This document shows, piece by piece, positions 1 to 9,806 of a DNA stretch of 64,000 bases; position 1 is the stretch's first letter; each line of letters opens with the position of its first letter. The notes under the pieces were generated by a model. That model worked only from the letters and a program-made list of their open reading frames with translations. It was not told where the DNA came from and ran no database searches. Origin of the DNA: Marispirochaeta aestuarii (GTDB lineage Bacteria > Spirochaetota > Spirochaetia > JC444 > Marispirochaetaceae); contig NZ_MWQY01000010.1 of assembly GCF_002087085.1 (NCBI RefSeq), positions 62,001 through 126,000 of the forward strand, in the 5' to 3' direction. The translations under genes were made by a program, and so were the position numbers.

Positions 1-74
1 GGCGGATAAAAAAACTCAATCCACCCCGGAACTAATCCCAGGGACCAGAGTCCCGGTCCCCGCTCTGCCCTCTT

Positions 75-1205
75 TTAAACCTGAATTGGATACCTGCCGT
101 ATTTCTCCCGCGCCTCCATCATGGCTGCATAGTTTTCCAGGGTGGTTCCGTTCTCCAGGCCGTTTCCGCTGGCCAGGACCAGACCTCCTCCAGGGGCTGC
201 ATTCTGGATGGCGTATTGTGCTTCCCGCTCCACATCCTCCGGACTTCCCTGGATGAGGGTCTCGCAGTTCACCCCTCCAAAAAAGCAGAGCCTGCCGCGG
301 TACTTCTCCTTCAGGAGCTTGAAGTCCATCCCGATACTCGACTGGATACCGTGCCAGCCATCAACCCCCGCCTCCACCAGGTCATCCAGAATATCCCAGG
401 TTCGTCCGTCGGTGTGTTTGATAAAATAGCCCCCCTTGGCGTGGGTGGCCTCAACCTGTTTTCTGATGCCCGGCAGAATAAACTCGGCGAACCGTTCATA
501 ACCCATCATCAGGCCCCGGTTATCCGCATAGTCATCCGTGGGCATAACGGCGTCGGCTCCGGCATCGAGAAAGGCGTTTATATAGGCGATACTGCGGTTA
601 ACATAAACCTCCGAGGCCTTCTTAACGAAATCCGGATCAAGGATCATCCGGACCATGTACTCCTCGATTCCCACGGTCTGCTTGTAGGCGAAGGTCCCGT
701 CCAGGGGCAGGCGGGCAATAATGAAATGGGTTTTCTTCATTTCAGCTATTACCCCCCGGATTACCTCCAGTTCGCTCTCATCAACCTTAAAGTCTTCATC
801 CGCATCCGGCAGCTCGTCAATGGTCATTTCGGTGTTGTAGACCTGGCTGACAAGCTGTCCGACCCCCGGATTGTAATGAAACTGCTGTCCGGAATCATCC
901 TCCCAGGAGTACTCCCCCAGCATTTTGGGCTTTTTATACTCCCTGTCCGCTGGGGAGGCGGGAATACGTATGTAGTCATGACCGAGGAGCTTCGGCAGCC
1001 CGGTCAGGGTGCTGATGGAATCCTGTATATAGTCGTCCCTGCGGCCGTCCCAGCAGGCCTTAAGTTCGGCGAAGCCGTTTCCGTACATGACCTCCCGCTT
1101 GAGGTATTTCTCCACCAGACTGTGGTGAATATGGTTTTCCCCCATGGGGACAAGATCCGGCTCCCGGTGCTGGAGCTGAGCGATTACCCGTTCTCGTGGC
1201 AACAA
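75..1205 (-). CDS. URO-D superfamily protein, paralog 1
   Basis: The 376-residue product has the pattern of the uroporphyrinogen decarboxylase / corrinoid methyltransferase superfamily: an opening RERVIAQLQHREPDLVP, a central barrel, then an H264-T-D266 motif followed by EAGVDGWHGIQ and a FFGGVN strand. In zinc-dependent methyltransferases of this superfamily the motif is HxC with a later Cys. Here the Cys is Asp, so a zinc-methyltransferase role is doubtful. No haem genes lie nearby, so it is probably not HemE. The frame opens with two consecutive TTG codons. The first lies 7 nt after a strong AGGAGG and is taken as the start. It stands alone downstream of the MFS gene, separated by 232 bp that carry a 19-bp palindrome. 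Substrate unknown. One of three divergent family members within 12 kb. Confidence 0.8.
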   Translation of the reverse strand: MLPRERVIAQLQHREPDLVPMGENHIHHSLVEKYLKREVMYGNGFAELKACWDGRRDDYIQDSISTLTGLPKLLGHDYIRIPASPADREYKKPKMLGEYSWEDDSGQQFHYNPGVGQLVSQVYNTEMTIDELPDADEDFKVDESELEVIRGVIAEMKKTHFIIARLPLDGTFAYKQTVGIEEYMVRMILDPDFVKKASEVYVNRSIAYINAFLDAGADAVMPTDDYADNRGLMMGYERFAEFILPGIRKQVEATHAKGGYFIKHTDGRTWDILDDLVEAGVDGWHGIQSSIGMDFKLLKEKYRGRLCFFGGVNCETLIQGSPEDVEREAQYAIQNAAPGGGLVLASGNGLENGTTLENYAAMMEAREKYGRYPIQV

Positions 1206-1396
1206 AATACAACCTCCTGGTACTGATGATCAGACTGTCTGCACGTCTTCTGCTTATAATGCAAAATACATGCCAAAAAAATCAAATGAAACAACTTAAT
1301 AAATGCATATACCACATGCACTTAAAAACCACAATACTCTGTATGCACCGAACCGCGTCTCGTGTGTCGCCAGGATGCGAAACACGGCTGCATCAT

Positions 1397-1415
1397 ATGT
1401 TGCACGGTGCAACAT
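1397..1415. promoter_or_regulatory. Perfect 19-bp palindrome, candidate operator
   Basis: ATGTTGCACGGTGCAACAT is a perfect inverted repeat about a central G. It lies in the 232-bp gap between the stop of the MFS gene and the TTG start of the URO-D gene, with no T-run on either side, so it does not look like a terminator. Dyads of this shape are typical of LacI- or GntR-type regulator sites; which regulator would bind is unknown. The rest of the gap is AT-rich, and I see no convincing promoter or small gene in it. Confidence 0.5.
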
Positions 1416-1437
1416 TACTATCGATCTGACGCTGGTT

Positions 1438-3687
1438 CTACAGGTCTTCGCCCATCACCATGGCATGCTGCGCCGACACGGGACTTTCGCAGGCAACCAT
1501 CTCTGCCGCGCAGAGATAACGTGCCTTGTCCGGCAGTTTTTCCCCGTCTCTCTCAGCATAATCCCTGATATAATTGAGAACTCTTATTCTTTTTTCATCG
1601 CCGGTTACAGCGGTCTTCTGAATGATGAAATCCAGAAGCAGGGGCGGGTACTCCGGTCCGTGCAGGTAAGCGATCAGCCTGGACAAAGATTCAGAATTAC
1701 CGGATTCCGGGATTTCCCCTCTCAAGGCATTCAGGCCTTCCTTCGAATCCTGCAGATACAGGGAAAAATGGGAATAAAACCATAAGCCTGTTTGCAGCAG
1801 TCCGGCGGCACTGAGAATCAGGTCGTCGATAATGTGGGGATGAGGACAGCCGGATATTTTTTCGAAAATCAACGGAAGGGCCTCAATCCGTTCCATGATT
1901 TCCAGCGCTTTAACAAGGTAAATTATTTCCCTGGGATTCATATTTTCCCTCAGACTATTGATGACTTTTTCCTCCAGTCCGTCGGAGCAAAAATATGCAA
2001 GCGCAAGGGCGGCCTTGCTTTTCAGCAGGTAGTCCTGTGAATCAAGGGCTTCCGTAAGAGCGTCCTCGGCTTCCTGTCTGATTCGCATGTCCGTGCATTT
2101 ACCGGATTTAGCCAGATCCCCCAGAATTCTGGCGGCGATGTGAGCCGTCGTAAAGGGGTTGTTTCTGACCTGATCGATAAGGAGTCCGAGGGTATTTTTA
2201 TCGGCCCCAAACTGTTCCAGTGACAGCAGGGTCTCGGTCCGCACAAAAATACTGGGAGACTTGAGGCGTTTATGCAGTTCCGAAATGGTAATCCTGTCTT
2301 TTGTTCCCCCCATGGCGAGAACAATACTGCGTTCCTCGTCTTCAGACCTAACCCGCTGAAGCTTGTTCATATAGTACATGGCCTTAAGTGCCCGAGCACT
2401 GAATACGGCGCGAATTGCAGCGGGAATCGCAATGCTTCTGGCGGCAGGCAGATATGCCAGTACGATAATATTGGCAATAAAAAACAGACTTGAACCGAGA
2501 AAATATACGCGAAACGAGATAAGGCTCTGGTTGAAATATCCCTGCAACCAGCCAAGCAGGAAGCCCCCGCCCAGCGACCCGATCATACCGAAAAAACCAC
2601 GGGCCATGTTTATAATTATGCCCAGATCAAGATGATCTTCCGGTTTCGTTGTGGACAGAAAGTAGATATCTGCAACAGCGTTAAATCCCCAGTAGGTCAT
2701 TTGTTCAAGAAAAAAAGCTGTACAGAGAAAGAAAATTGTAAGAAACCACGAAGAAAAAACCGGAGCCGCAATAACCAGTAACAGGAACAGCAAACGCAGG
2801 GCATTGAAAAAAAAGTATACCGGTCGCGGACCTATACGGTCCGAAAGAAATCGCAGTAATCCCGCCATGGTCAGCGCCCCAAGGGCACCAGAAACCGTAA
2901 AGTACACGACCATATTATCAGGCTGCGTGTACACATCCTTTGCATAAACAACGATGAAACCAAGGGACATTCCTATGCCTATGTTGCTGAACATGACAAG
3001 AAGAAACAAGCGTGAGAACTCGGGACGGGGAAACGCCTTAACCATGTTTCTGAACAATGATTGTGAAGAAGCTTTAGGTCCGTTCCATGGCTCGGGTATT
3101 TGAAGGGTGTAGTACGAGGCAAAAACCCCTGCGATAATCCCGAAAAATATGAATATCCCATACATGAACAGCGGGCTGTCTTTTCCCAGCAATACAGCCA
3201 TGAGCAGTCCCATGGCGATGTGGCCGGAGAAAAGAATGATATTGTTCATGGAGATAAATGCCGCTCGATCACTGTCTCTGGTTATAAAGCCCTGTATGGG
3301 TTTTTCCGCCGCCAGGGCGATACCCTTGAAAAGGTTAAACCCGAAAACACCAAGACTTATGGTACCCAATGCCAGAACAGGAGATTCTCTGACAGCGGGA
3401 ATAAGGGTTAACAGCACCGGGGCCATAACCAGATAACGGGCGAGCCAGAAAAAACCCTTTGTCTTTACCGCTCCCAAACGTCCGGCAATTCGTCGGCCAA
3501 ATATACTGAATACGAAAGTAACGGAAGTCAGGGCAGACAAAAAACCGATAAGATGAGTCCCGGCGCCCAGGCGGATTGCATACAGGAACAGAATATTCCC
3601 CGCAAGCAAGCTTATGGAGATAACATTAAAGGCCATGAAGAGGTAATAATTCCGTTGTGCCCGGCGAAGCTGCCTATACGTCAACAT
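1438..3687 (-). CDS. MFS transporter with C-terminal HEAT-like repeat region
   Basis: Residues 1 to about 425 contain roughly twelve hydrophobic helices of the major facilitator type, for example FNVISISLLAGNILFLYAI near the start. A conserved-looking loop GRRIAGRLGAVKTKG lies between early helices. The remaining ~320 residues are soluble and helical with recurring HEAT/ARM-like units such as RTETLLSLEQFG, IAARILGDLAKSG and KAALALAYFC. A normal MFS protein ends near 400-450 residues, so the tail is a true extension and probably cytosolic. Transport substrate cannot be predicted. ATG start with a weak AGGATG upstream. It follows the TctABC operon by 61 bp with no obvious terminator between, so co-transcription is possible. 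Confidence 0.8.
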   Translation of the reverse strand: MLTYRQLRRAQRNYYLFMAFNVISISLLAGNILFLYAIRLGAGTHLIGFLSALTSVTFVFSIFGRRIAGRLGAVKTKGFFWLARYLVMAPVLLTLIPAVRESPVLALGTISLGVFGFNLFKGIALAAEKPIQGFITRDSDRAAFISMNNIILFSGHIAMGLLMAVLLGKDSPLFMYGIFIFFGIIAGVFASYYTLQIPEPWNGPKASSQSLFRNMVKAFPRPEFSRLFLLVMFSNIGIGMSLGFIVVYAKDVYTQPDNMVVYFTVSGALGALTMAGLLRFLSDRIGPRPVYFFFNALRLLFLLLVIAAPVFSSWFLTIFFLCTAFFLEQMTYWGFNAVADIYFLSTTKPEDHLDLGIIINMARGFFGMIGSLGGGFLLGWLQGYFNQSLISFRVYFLGSSLFFIANIIVLAYLPAARSIAIPAAIRAVFSARALKAMYYMNKLQRVRSEDEERSIVLAMGGTKDRITISELHKRLKSPSIFVRTETLLSLEQFGADKNTLGLLIDQVRNNPFTTAHIAARILGDLAKSGKCTDMRIRQEAEDALTEALDSQDYLLKSKAALALAYFCSDGLEEKVINSLRENMNPREIIYLVKALEIMERIEALPLIFEKISGCPHPHIIDDLILSAAGLLQTGLWFYSHFSLYLQDSKEGLNALRGEIPESGNSESLSRLIAYLHGPEYPPLLLDFIIQKTAVTGDEKRIRVLNYIRDYAERDGEKLPDKARYLCAAEMVACESPVSAQHAMVMGEDL

Positions 3688-3748
3688 CTTTTACTGCATC
3701 CTGGTGCTTTTATGAGTCTGTTTTTTTGCTGTGTGGTAAGTACCTTCT

Positions 3749-4663
3749 TCAAATTACCCGCAAAAAAGGTTTCACCGATTCCATGATCCTGTCCAGCATG
3801 GCAAAGCTCAGTTCATCCATCTCCGGCCATCCCGCGGGCCTGCAGCCGGCGAAATCCAGTATTCCGCGCTTTTTGAGCATATGCTTGTAGGAGATTATCG
3901 GATAGGTTCCCCCAAACAGCAGGGCCGGCAGTACCTTGCTGTGCAGCTCAAAGGCCCCCGAGGCATCACCCTTCTCCAGAAGGTTCCAGACATCGACGAT
4001 CACATCGGTAAACTGGCTTGGCGGCATGGTTCCGCAGATACCGCGCTGATACTCTTCGATGATATTTCGTGCGCCGTTTCCGCCCATTATACCCTGCAAG
4101 CCGGAAGGGGTTTCGGAGTCGATTTCCAATATCGCCGATATCATGGCATTGGTACGGGGGCTCTCTTCCTTCAAGTAGCCTATATTGTCCAGTTCACGGA
4201 TGAGCCTCATTATGAACCGGGCACTCATAACCGTTCCCAGGGGCGGAAAGAGGTGCTGAATCATTATGGGGATGCTGACTGCGTCGTTGATCCGACGATA
4301 ATAATCATACAGTTCAGGTTCCGTTACCTTCATCAAGTGCGGCGGCGCGGCGATTATGCCGTCGGCGCCCACTGCCTGGGCATGCTGTGCAAGGTCGACA
4401 GCCCTACCGACATAGGCGGAAGTCACCCCCGCCAGGACAGGCGCCTTTCCATTGACTTCCCGTACAGTTACCTCGACGATCTTCTTCCGCTCCTCGTCGT
4501 CCAAAACAAAGTATTCCGTCGCGTAGACCGGAATTACGATTCCGTGGGCGCCGCAGTCCAGGCAGAAACGGACACAACGGCGAATGCCCTCGTAATCGAC
4601 ACTCAGATCCTGGTGATAGACCGCGGGGGGAATGGTAAAAACTCCACGAAACTGACCTTTCAT
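3749..4663 (-). CDS. DapA-family (dihydrodipicolinate synthase-like) aldolase/lyase
   Basis: This is a 304-residue TIM-barrel protein of the DHDPS/N-acetylneuraminate lyase family. The Schiff-base lysine is visible as K165 in IGYLKEES. The strand that carries the catalytic tyrosine in true DapA reads PIMIQHLFPPLG, with Gln136 near the Tyr position. This argues against lysine biosynthesis and for a catabolic aldolase or dehydratase acting on a 2-keto acid. AAGGAG lies just upstream of the ATG. It is the last gene of the TctCBA-URO-D-dehydrogenase operon, which fits cleavage of a 2-keto acid derived from the imported carboxylate (inference). Confidence 0.85.
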   Translation of the reverse strand: MKGQFRGVFTIPPAVYHQDLSVDYEGIRRCVRFCLDCGAHGIVIPVYATEYFVLDDEERKKIVEVTVREVNGKAPVLAGVTSAYVGRAVDLAQHAQAVGADGIIAAPPHLMKVTEPELYDYYRRINDAVSIPIMIQHLFPPLGTVMSARFIMRLIRELDNIGYLKEESPRTNAMISAILEIDSETPSGLQGIMGGNGARNIIEEYQRGICGTMPPSQFTDVIVDVWNLLEKGDASGAFELHSKVLPALLFGGTYPIISYKHMLKKRGILDFAGCRPAGWPEMDELSFAMLDRIMESVKPFLRVI

Positions 4664-4705
4664 GTATACTCCTTAACTGTGGCTCTCCGGACAGAATCAG
4701 GCCGC

Positions 4706-5551
4706 CTACTCCTTCTGCTGCAGTGCCTTCAGGACATCCTCCATGGAAGGACTGTCTCCGGCATCCTTGAACGTGGAAATCCTCTGGTAAATTATCGCCG
4801 CCGACCGGTGAAAACCTCCGGGAATATCCGCTTGCTCCAGGGTCTCTGCAATCTCCAGCATTTCCCCTTCAAAGCGCCAGGCCTTCGCGGTAACCGCCCG
4901 GATCCTGTCACTGATTTTCTGCGCTTTATCCGGAGCCTCCCGCTCCCACTGGGTCCGGAGTTCCTTCAGCACACCAAGCCTGTCGGCGGCGGCATTAACG
5001 GCGCACAGCAGGGCAAGGGTTCCCTTGGTATTGGCGGCGTAGCACATCTTCAGCGCAGAGGCCTTCCCGGCATCGGTTCCGATTACCTCTGTCAGAAGAG
5101 AAGTATCCCTGAAATATCCAGCGATCTGTGCAGCGCTTCTTCCCGACAGGTAGAGCCATGTACCGCCCCGCGTCCAGGCGGGGCCGCCGATAATGCCGCC
5201 GTCGACGAAATCCGCACCGGCACCATTAATCAGCGAAGCTATCTCCCGAGCATGGACCGGCGAGATGGCGTTAACATCGGCATACAGCCCCTTGTACGAC
5301 AGGGCCGCCACTTCGGCGGCTGTCTCCAGGGCGGTATGGGGAGGACATACGCTGATTATACACGAACAGGTTCCGCACATATCTTCAAGAGAGCTCAACG
5401 GAGTCAGGCCGTGTTTCTCCGCACGCTCCAGGGTTTCGCGGCTTCGACCTTCGGGAATCCAGCAGGCGTCATAGCCGTTTTCAATTACCGCCGCGGCCAG
5501 GGAAACCCCCATGTTGCCGGGATGCAGGAAACCGATACAATTGTCCTTCAC
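4706..5551 (-). CDS. NAD(P)-dependent oxidoreductase, 6PGDH-like with DUF1932-type C-terminus
   Basis: The 281-residue protein has an N-terminal Rossmann segment (IGFLHPGNMGVSLA), the central VDGGIIGGPAW strand typical of beta-hydroxyacid dehydrogenases, and KMCYAANTKGTLAL holding the helix with the catalytic lysine. The C-terminal helical part resembles the DUF1932 domain found with NAD-binding domain 2 proteins. It probably oxidises or reduces a 3-hydroxy acid. The start is GTG, preceded by AAAGGAGG. It sits between the D-2-hydroxyacid dehydrogenase and the DapA-like gene in one operon, so the three likely act in sequence on one substrate. Confidence 0.82.
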   Translation of the reverse strand: MKDNCIGFLHPGNMGVSLAAAVIENGYDACWIPEGRSRETLERAEKHGLTPLSSLEDMCGTCSCIISVCPPHTALETAAEVAALSYKGLYADVNAISPVHAREIASLINGAGADFVDGGIIGGPAWTRGGTWLYLSGRSAAQIAGYFRDTSLLTEVIGTDAGKASALKMCYAANTKGTLALLCAVNAAADRLGVLKELRTQWEREAPDKAQKISDRIRAVTAKAWRFEGEMLEIAETLEQADIPGGFHRSAAIIYQRISTFKDAGDSPSMEDVLKALQQKE

Positions 5552-5581
5552 CGGAAACCTCCTTTCCTAAACAGGAACCTG

Positions 5582-6544
5582 CTATCTGCGATCCGGCACA
5601 ACCACGGGGAATTTGGGCTGTACCCCTTTCATAACATCTTCAATTCCTCTGACAGCATCCATGGAAAGCCTCACCGCCGCCTCTTGAGTGAGCCCAGCGT
5701 TATGGGGAGACAGGATGACATTACCGAGAGAAAAGAGTGGATTGCCGTCAGCAGGAGGTTCGGGATTGAATACATCCAGGGCGGCCCCGGAAATCTCACC
5801 GGACCGAAGCGCTTCGACGAGCTCGGCTTCCCGGACAAGTTTTCCCCGGCCGCAGTTAATTAGATAAGCGCTCTGTTTCATGAGTTTGAACTCAGCGGCG
5901 CCTACGCCCTCCAGGGTCTCATCGGTAACAGGCACGTGCAGACTGACAAAGTCGGCCGTTCTGAACAGATCCTCCCGGCTCCCAAGCAGCTCGATACCTT
6001 CAGGAATGCGCCCCTTGTCGGCATAGGGATCATAGGCCGTTACCTTCATATCCAGTCCATGTATTGCCTTCCGGGCAACTTCCGAACCTATCTTTCCGAG
6101 CCCCAGAAGGCCCAGGGTTTTTCCAGCCAGATCAAAACCGATCTCCCGGTTGCGGAACTCGAAATCTCCGGTCCTGGTGGCCAGGTCCCCGCGGTAGAAG
6201 TTCCGGGCGCAGGCGATGATAAACCCGATGGTGTGTTCGGCCACCGTGGTAATATTCGCCACCGGTGAGTTGACTACCCAGATCCCGAGTTCCTTTGCTG
6301 CATCGAGGTCAACATTATCCACCCCGACTCCGTAACGGGCGATTACCTTCAGCTTTCCCGCAGCTTCGAGAACCTCCCGATCGATGACAGCCGTCCGGAG
6401 GTAGAGGGCTTCGCAATCCGCAATCTCCGCTTTCAGGGTATCCCTGTCTATTCCCGATCCCATCTTTATTTCACAGCCCAGCTCACGCAGATAATCGAGT
6501 CCTGATTTATCCAGCGTCTGCGGGACCAATATCTTGTATGCCAT
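5582..6544 (-). CDS. D-2-hydroxyacid dehydrogenase (phosphoglycerate dehydrogenase-like)
   Basis: The 320-residue protein carries the full set of family motifs: the dinucleotide loop [13 protein letters not shown], the catalytic arginine in NCGRGKLV, the acidic partner in FNPEPP, and the catalytic histidine in [12 protein letters not shown]. It lacks the ACT/regulatory domain of serine-biosynthetic SerA, so a catabolic 2-hydroxyacid role is more likely. ATG start with GGAG upstream. It lies 20 bp after the URO-D gene and 30 bp before the 6PGDH-like gene on the same strand. Confidence 0.88.
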   Translation of the reverse strand: MAYKILVPQTLDKSGLDYLRELGCEIKMGSGIDRDTLKAEIADCEALYLRTAVIDREVLEAAGKLKVIARYGVGVDNVDLDAAKELGIWVVNSPVANITTVAEHTIGFIIACARNFYRGDLATRTGDFEFRNREIGFDLAGKTLGLLGLGKIGSEVARKAIHGLDMKVTAYDPYADKGRIPEGIELLGSREDLFRTADFVSLHVPVTDETLEGVGAAEFKLMKQSAYLINCGRGKLVREAELVEALRSGEISGAALDVFNPEPPADGNPLFSLGNVILSPHNAGLTQEAAVRLSMDAVRGIEDVMKGVQPKFPVVVPDRR

Positions 6545-6563
6545 TACTTCTCCATGTTTCAGT

Positions 6564-7757
6564 TTAGTTACTATCTCCGCCGAAATACTCCAGCGCCAGG
6601 GATTCCCACATTTTTATCTTCTCCAGCTGGTCCTCAAGGTCATCCCCCTGAGGCATCAGGGCGTCCGCCCGTACCGAGAAATTCCCATGGGGGCATTTTT
6701 GTACAATATCTTCCAGTTTCGCTCTCATCCGGGTTTCAGTTGCCATCACAACATCATTGACAGGGTGCAGGCATATCTCCAGGGCCGTTGAATCCCCAAA
6801 GATCAGGTCTGCTTCTTCGTAGGAGGTCCAGGGACCGATATGAACTACATCCAGGTTCGGCAGATTATTTATGGCGGGCAGGAAAGCCGTAATATTCCCG
6901 CAGCTATGCCAGTAGCGCACCCCTCCGTACTTATCGGCCAGCTCCTTCTCGTAGGGAAAAATCAGATCGTCATAAATTTTCGGACCGATGGAAGGACAGT
7001 CGATCTCGTCGTTGAAGAGTTTGATCCTGGAAGGCTCTTCCCCGGTAAACCTGCTGCGTTCCGCGGTCCAGGCCTTCTCCGCGTCCACGATAAAACGCAT
7101 CAGGCGGTGTACCGATTCGGGGTCCGTCAGCACTTCGCAGAACAGATCCGAGATTCCCCTGAGATGCACCGCCATGCAGAAAGGCCCCCGGGCCAGCTCG
7201 GGAAACATGACCTTCATGCGCCCGTCGGCTACTTCGTTCATGACTTCATAAAACTCGTGAACCCTGGGCATCAGGCCGCTGGTATAAAAATCCGGCGGCC
7301 TTAGTCTCTGGATATCATCAAGGGACTGCAGGACCGGACCTTTTATCCATCCCTCTTTATGCTCCTGCCATTCAACCTCGCTGCCGAAGAGGCTCAGCTC
7401 GGTAATGACTCCGAACCAGATATAGAGTTCATCGGTGTAGACATAGTTGTCCCGATACATCTCATGGTGCTTCAGATTTCGCAGCAACTGGAACTCCATG
7501 TGAGTATACGGATCACTATAATAGTCAATCAGATTAGTATTTCCTGTGAGCTTGCGCCACAGGGAAATATCCAGCTCCACGACAAAAGGAACAGTCTCAC
7601 CACTTCTTGAGGGCACAAAACCTCTTGGTTTGTCGCGGTTCCATCCGCCGTGTTCTTTCCACAAGGAAGCGTTCTGCAGGTTACGGGGACTGTTCACAAT
7701 CTCCAGATATCTGTCCATCAGATCCCGAATGGTACGGACCCTCTCTCCCGATATCAT
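6564..7757 (-). CDS. URO-D superfamily protein, paralog 2, with HxC...C metal motif
   Basis: This 397-residue member of the uroporphyrinogen decarboxylase superfamily differs from its two neighbours in keeping a zinc-type triad: H284-S-C286 in YWHSCGN and C329 in LEICLHP. That is the arrangement used by MtaA/MtbA-type cobamide methyltransferases. No corrinoid protein or reductive activase is visible in the window, so a methyltransferase role remains inference. GGAAGAG lies 8 nt before the ATG. It directly follows tctA in the transporter operon, which ties it to the imported compound. Confidence 0.82.
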   Translation of the reverse strand: MISGERVRTIRDLMDRYLEIVNSPRNLQNASLWKEHGGWNRDKPRGFVPSRSGETVPFVVELDISLWRKLTGNTNLIDYYSDPYTHMEFQLLRNLKHHEMYRDNYVYTDELYIWFGVITELSLFGSEVEWQEHKEGWIKGPVLQSLDDIQRLRPPDFYTSGLMPRVHEFYEVMNEVADGRMKVMFPELARGPFCMAVHLRGISDLFCEVLTDPESVHRLMRFIVDAEKAWTAERSRFTGEEPSRIKLFNDEIDCPSIGPKIYDDLIFPYEKELADKYGGVRYWHSCGNITAFLPAINNLPNLDVVHIGPWTSYEEADLIFGDSTALEICLHPVNDVVMATETRMRAKLEDIVQKCPHGNFSVRADALMPQGDDLEDQLEKIKMWESLALEYFGGDSN

Positions 7758-7784
7758 AAAACGCTCTTCCTTGTGTCCATACAG

Positions 7785-9296
7785 CTAATTCTTGATCTGT
7801 TTATTGAACTTGTTAAGGAAAATAACAAAGACCACTGCCAGCACCAGGAAAACGAGGCTGTCAATTTCCGTGAAAAAGATCAGCGGGTTGTTCTCTGAAA
7901 TGGAAAGGACCCGGCGAAAGTATTCCTCGAACAAGGGACCCAGCAGCACAGCCAGGATAAACGGTACAACAGGGTATTTCTGGGCTCGCAGAAAAAAGAC
8001 CAGCACCCCCACTCCAAGGGCCACGAACATCTGAAACACCGTATAGGTCGATGCAAATGCACCGGTCAGGGAAATGGCAGCGATGCTCGAATAGAGAACC
8101 AGGCGGTTAATCTTTACAATCTTGATATAGTAGGGCCCGAGCAGAAAGAGAGACAGAGGTATCAGAACGACCGCCGCGAACAGCAGCGCCGCGTACATGG
8201 GAGCCACCAGGTAGAGCTGCTTGGAGAGGATCTCCGGACCGGGAATAACACCGTAGACCATCAGTACACCGAGAACAATGGCGGTCACGCCGTCACCGGG
8301 AATACCGAAGGTAAGCATCGGCACCAGAGCTCCACCGCAGACCGCGTTATTGGCTGCTTCGGCGCAAGCGATTCCCTCGTAATGACCTGTACCATAGAGC
8401 TCCGGATGTTTGGAAGAACGTTTGCCCTCCGCATAGGAAACAAAGGCCCCCATGCTGCCGCCGGCCCCGGGAAGGACGCCGATAAAATAGCCGATTACTG
8501 CGCTTTTCAAGTAACGCCAGATTCCCACGGACTTAACCTGCTCCCAGGGAGGCAGGAAATCACGCCGCTTGATCTTCAGTCCCGAGGCCTCATCGGACAT
8601 ACGTTTAAAATCGGCGTTGCTGATGGTCGACTGGGTCAGAAGTTCTGCGATGGCGAAGGACCCGATTATTACCGGGACAAAATCAAAACCGTCCAAAAGG
8701 GCCACAGTACCGAAGGTAAAGCGCTGGGTGGGGCGGACGACACCCATGCCAAAGGTTGCCAGGGCCAGTCCCAGGATGATCATGAAGGCGGACTTGGGCC
8801 AGCGCTTTCCATCCAGGGAAGCTATTACAATAAAGGCGAACAGGATAAGCGAAGCCTTTCCGGGAGTACGGATCATCAGGGCAAGTTTCATTGCCAGAGG
8901 CGACACGGCAATCAGCAGCAGCACGCCGATGGTACCGCCGATGGCCGAGGCCAGGGTCGCGTGGCCCAGGGCCCGGGCCCCGAGGCCCTTCTTCATCATT
9001 TCGTGGCCGTCAAGTCCGGTCATGGCCGCAGAGGGCGCGCCGGGAATATTTATGGTTATCGCGGTTATACTGCCGGAGTACATTCCTGCCATGTAAATAC
9101 CCATGCACATAAAGAGCGCCGCGTTCATGGACATACTGTAGGTCATCGGCAGCAGCAGTACGATGGCCAGAGTGGCGGTCAAGCCGGGAATCGATCCGAA
9201 GATTACCCCCACGCCGAATCCTATCACAAGGGTGAACAGGAGTATGGGATCGGCCAGAAGGGTGAAGGACTGCAGAATTTGCGTAAAAGTTGACAT
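7785..9296 (-). CDS. tctA: Tripartite tricarboxylate transporter, large membrane subunit TctA
   Basis: The 503-residue polytopic protein shows the TctA hallmark GSIPGLTATLAIVLLLPMTY near residue 35 and a second family-typical stretch, GVLPGAGGSMGAFVSY. It forms the inner-membrane channel of a secondary transporter that works with the periplasmic protein TctC. ATG with GGGAGAAG upstream. It is encoded between tctB and the URO-D gene. Length and helix content are normal for the family. Confidence 0.95.
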   Translation of the reverse strand: MSTFTQILQSFTLLADPILLFTLVIGFGVGVIFGSIPGLTATLAIVLLLPMTYSMSMNAALFMCMGIYMAGMYSGSITAITINIPGAPSAAMTGLDGHEMMKKGLGARALGHATLASAIGGTIGVLLLIAVSPLAMKLALMIRTPGKASLILFAFIVIASLDGKRWPKSAFMIILGLALATFGMGVVRPTQRFTFGTVALLDGFDFVPVIIGSFAIAELLTQSTISNADFKRMSDEASGLKIKRRDFLPPWEQVKSVGIWRYLKSAVIGYFIGVLPGAGGSMGAFVSYAEGKRSSKHPELYGTGHYEGIACAEAANNAVCGGALVPMLTFGIPGDGVTAIVLGVLMVYGVIPGPEILSKQLYLVAPMYAALLFAAVVLIPLSLFLLGPYYIKIVKINRLVLYSSIAAISLTGAFASTYTVFQMFVALGVGVLVFFLRAQKYPVVPFILAVLLGPLFEEYFRRVLSISENNPLIFFTEIDSLVFLVLAVVFVIFLNKFNKQIKN

Positions 9297-9314
9297 TGTT
9301 TCTTCTCCCTTGTG

Positions 9315-9806
9315 CTACAGAATAAGACCAAAGAAGATCTTATCAAACTGGACTTTGAAGATTACCGCGTACAGCAGATAAATGACCGCGGTAACAATTA
9401 CCGAGTAGATGAATTTTCTGAGAAGCTGACGGACCTCATCGTCAAAAAAAACCATGAACAGGAAAACATATCCCAGCATGGCGGGAATGAGACCGATATA
9501 ATAGAAAGCAACAATATAGGCAAACGAGACAATCGAAAGAATGAACGGCGTCGAAACAACCTTGAAAGGTTTCTGTTCAGCTCCTCCGTGTTCCTCCCTG
9601 ACTTCCTGAACCGCGTCGAAAAGGATCTTCGCCCCCAGGGGAATGCCTAACAGCCCCAGGATGAGGGGAAAGAAGGCTTCTCCCGTCTTGTTCCCCACGA
9701 AGAACGTCCCCATTTCAATAGCCAAAGTCAGATAGCCCATCATGGCCAGCAGCATTACCGCCGGCACTACAACTTTCGCGCGCAGATACGGACTGCGGAT
9801 TTCCAT
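9315..9806 (-). CDS. tctB: Tripartite tricarboxylate transporter, small membrane subunit TctB
   Basis: This 163-residue protein has four predicted membrane helices (VVPAVMLLAMMGYLTLAI, FPLILGLLGIPLGAKILF, ILSIVSFAYIVAFYYIGLIP and a C-terminal helix), the TctB architecture. The identification also rests on its place between tctC and tctA. GAGGAAGG precedes the ATG. The sequence is poorly conserved in this family, so assignment depends partly on context. Confidence 0.88.
   Translation of the reverse strand: MEIRSPYLRAKVVVPAVMLLAMMGYLTLAIEMGTFFVGNKTGEAFFPLILGLLGIPLGAKILFDAVQEVREEHGGAEQKPFKVVSTPFILSIVSFAYIVAFYYIGLIPAMLGYVFLFMVFFDDEVRQLLRKFIYSVIVTAVIYLLYAVIFKVQFDKIFFGLIL

Noticed and set aside
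3881-5863. 660-codon open frame on the plus strand
   Set aside because: It lies antisense to the DapA-like, 6PGDH-like and hydroxyacid dehydrogenase genes, which have clear motifs and ribosome sites. The product shows no domain and is rich in Arg, Gly and His, as expected of a shadow in GC-rich DNA.
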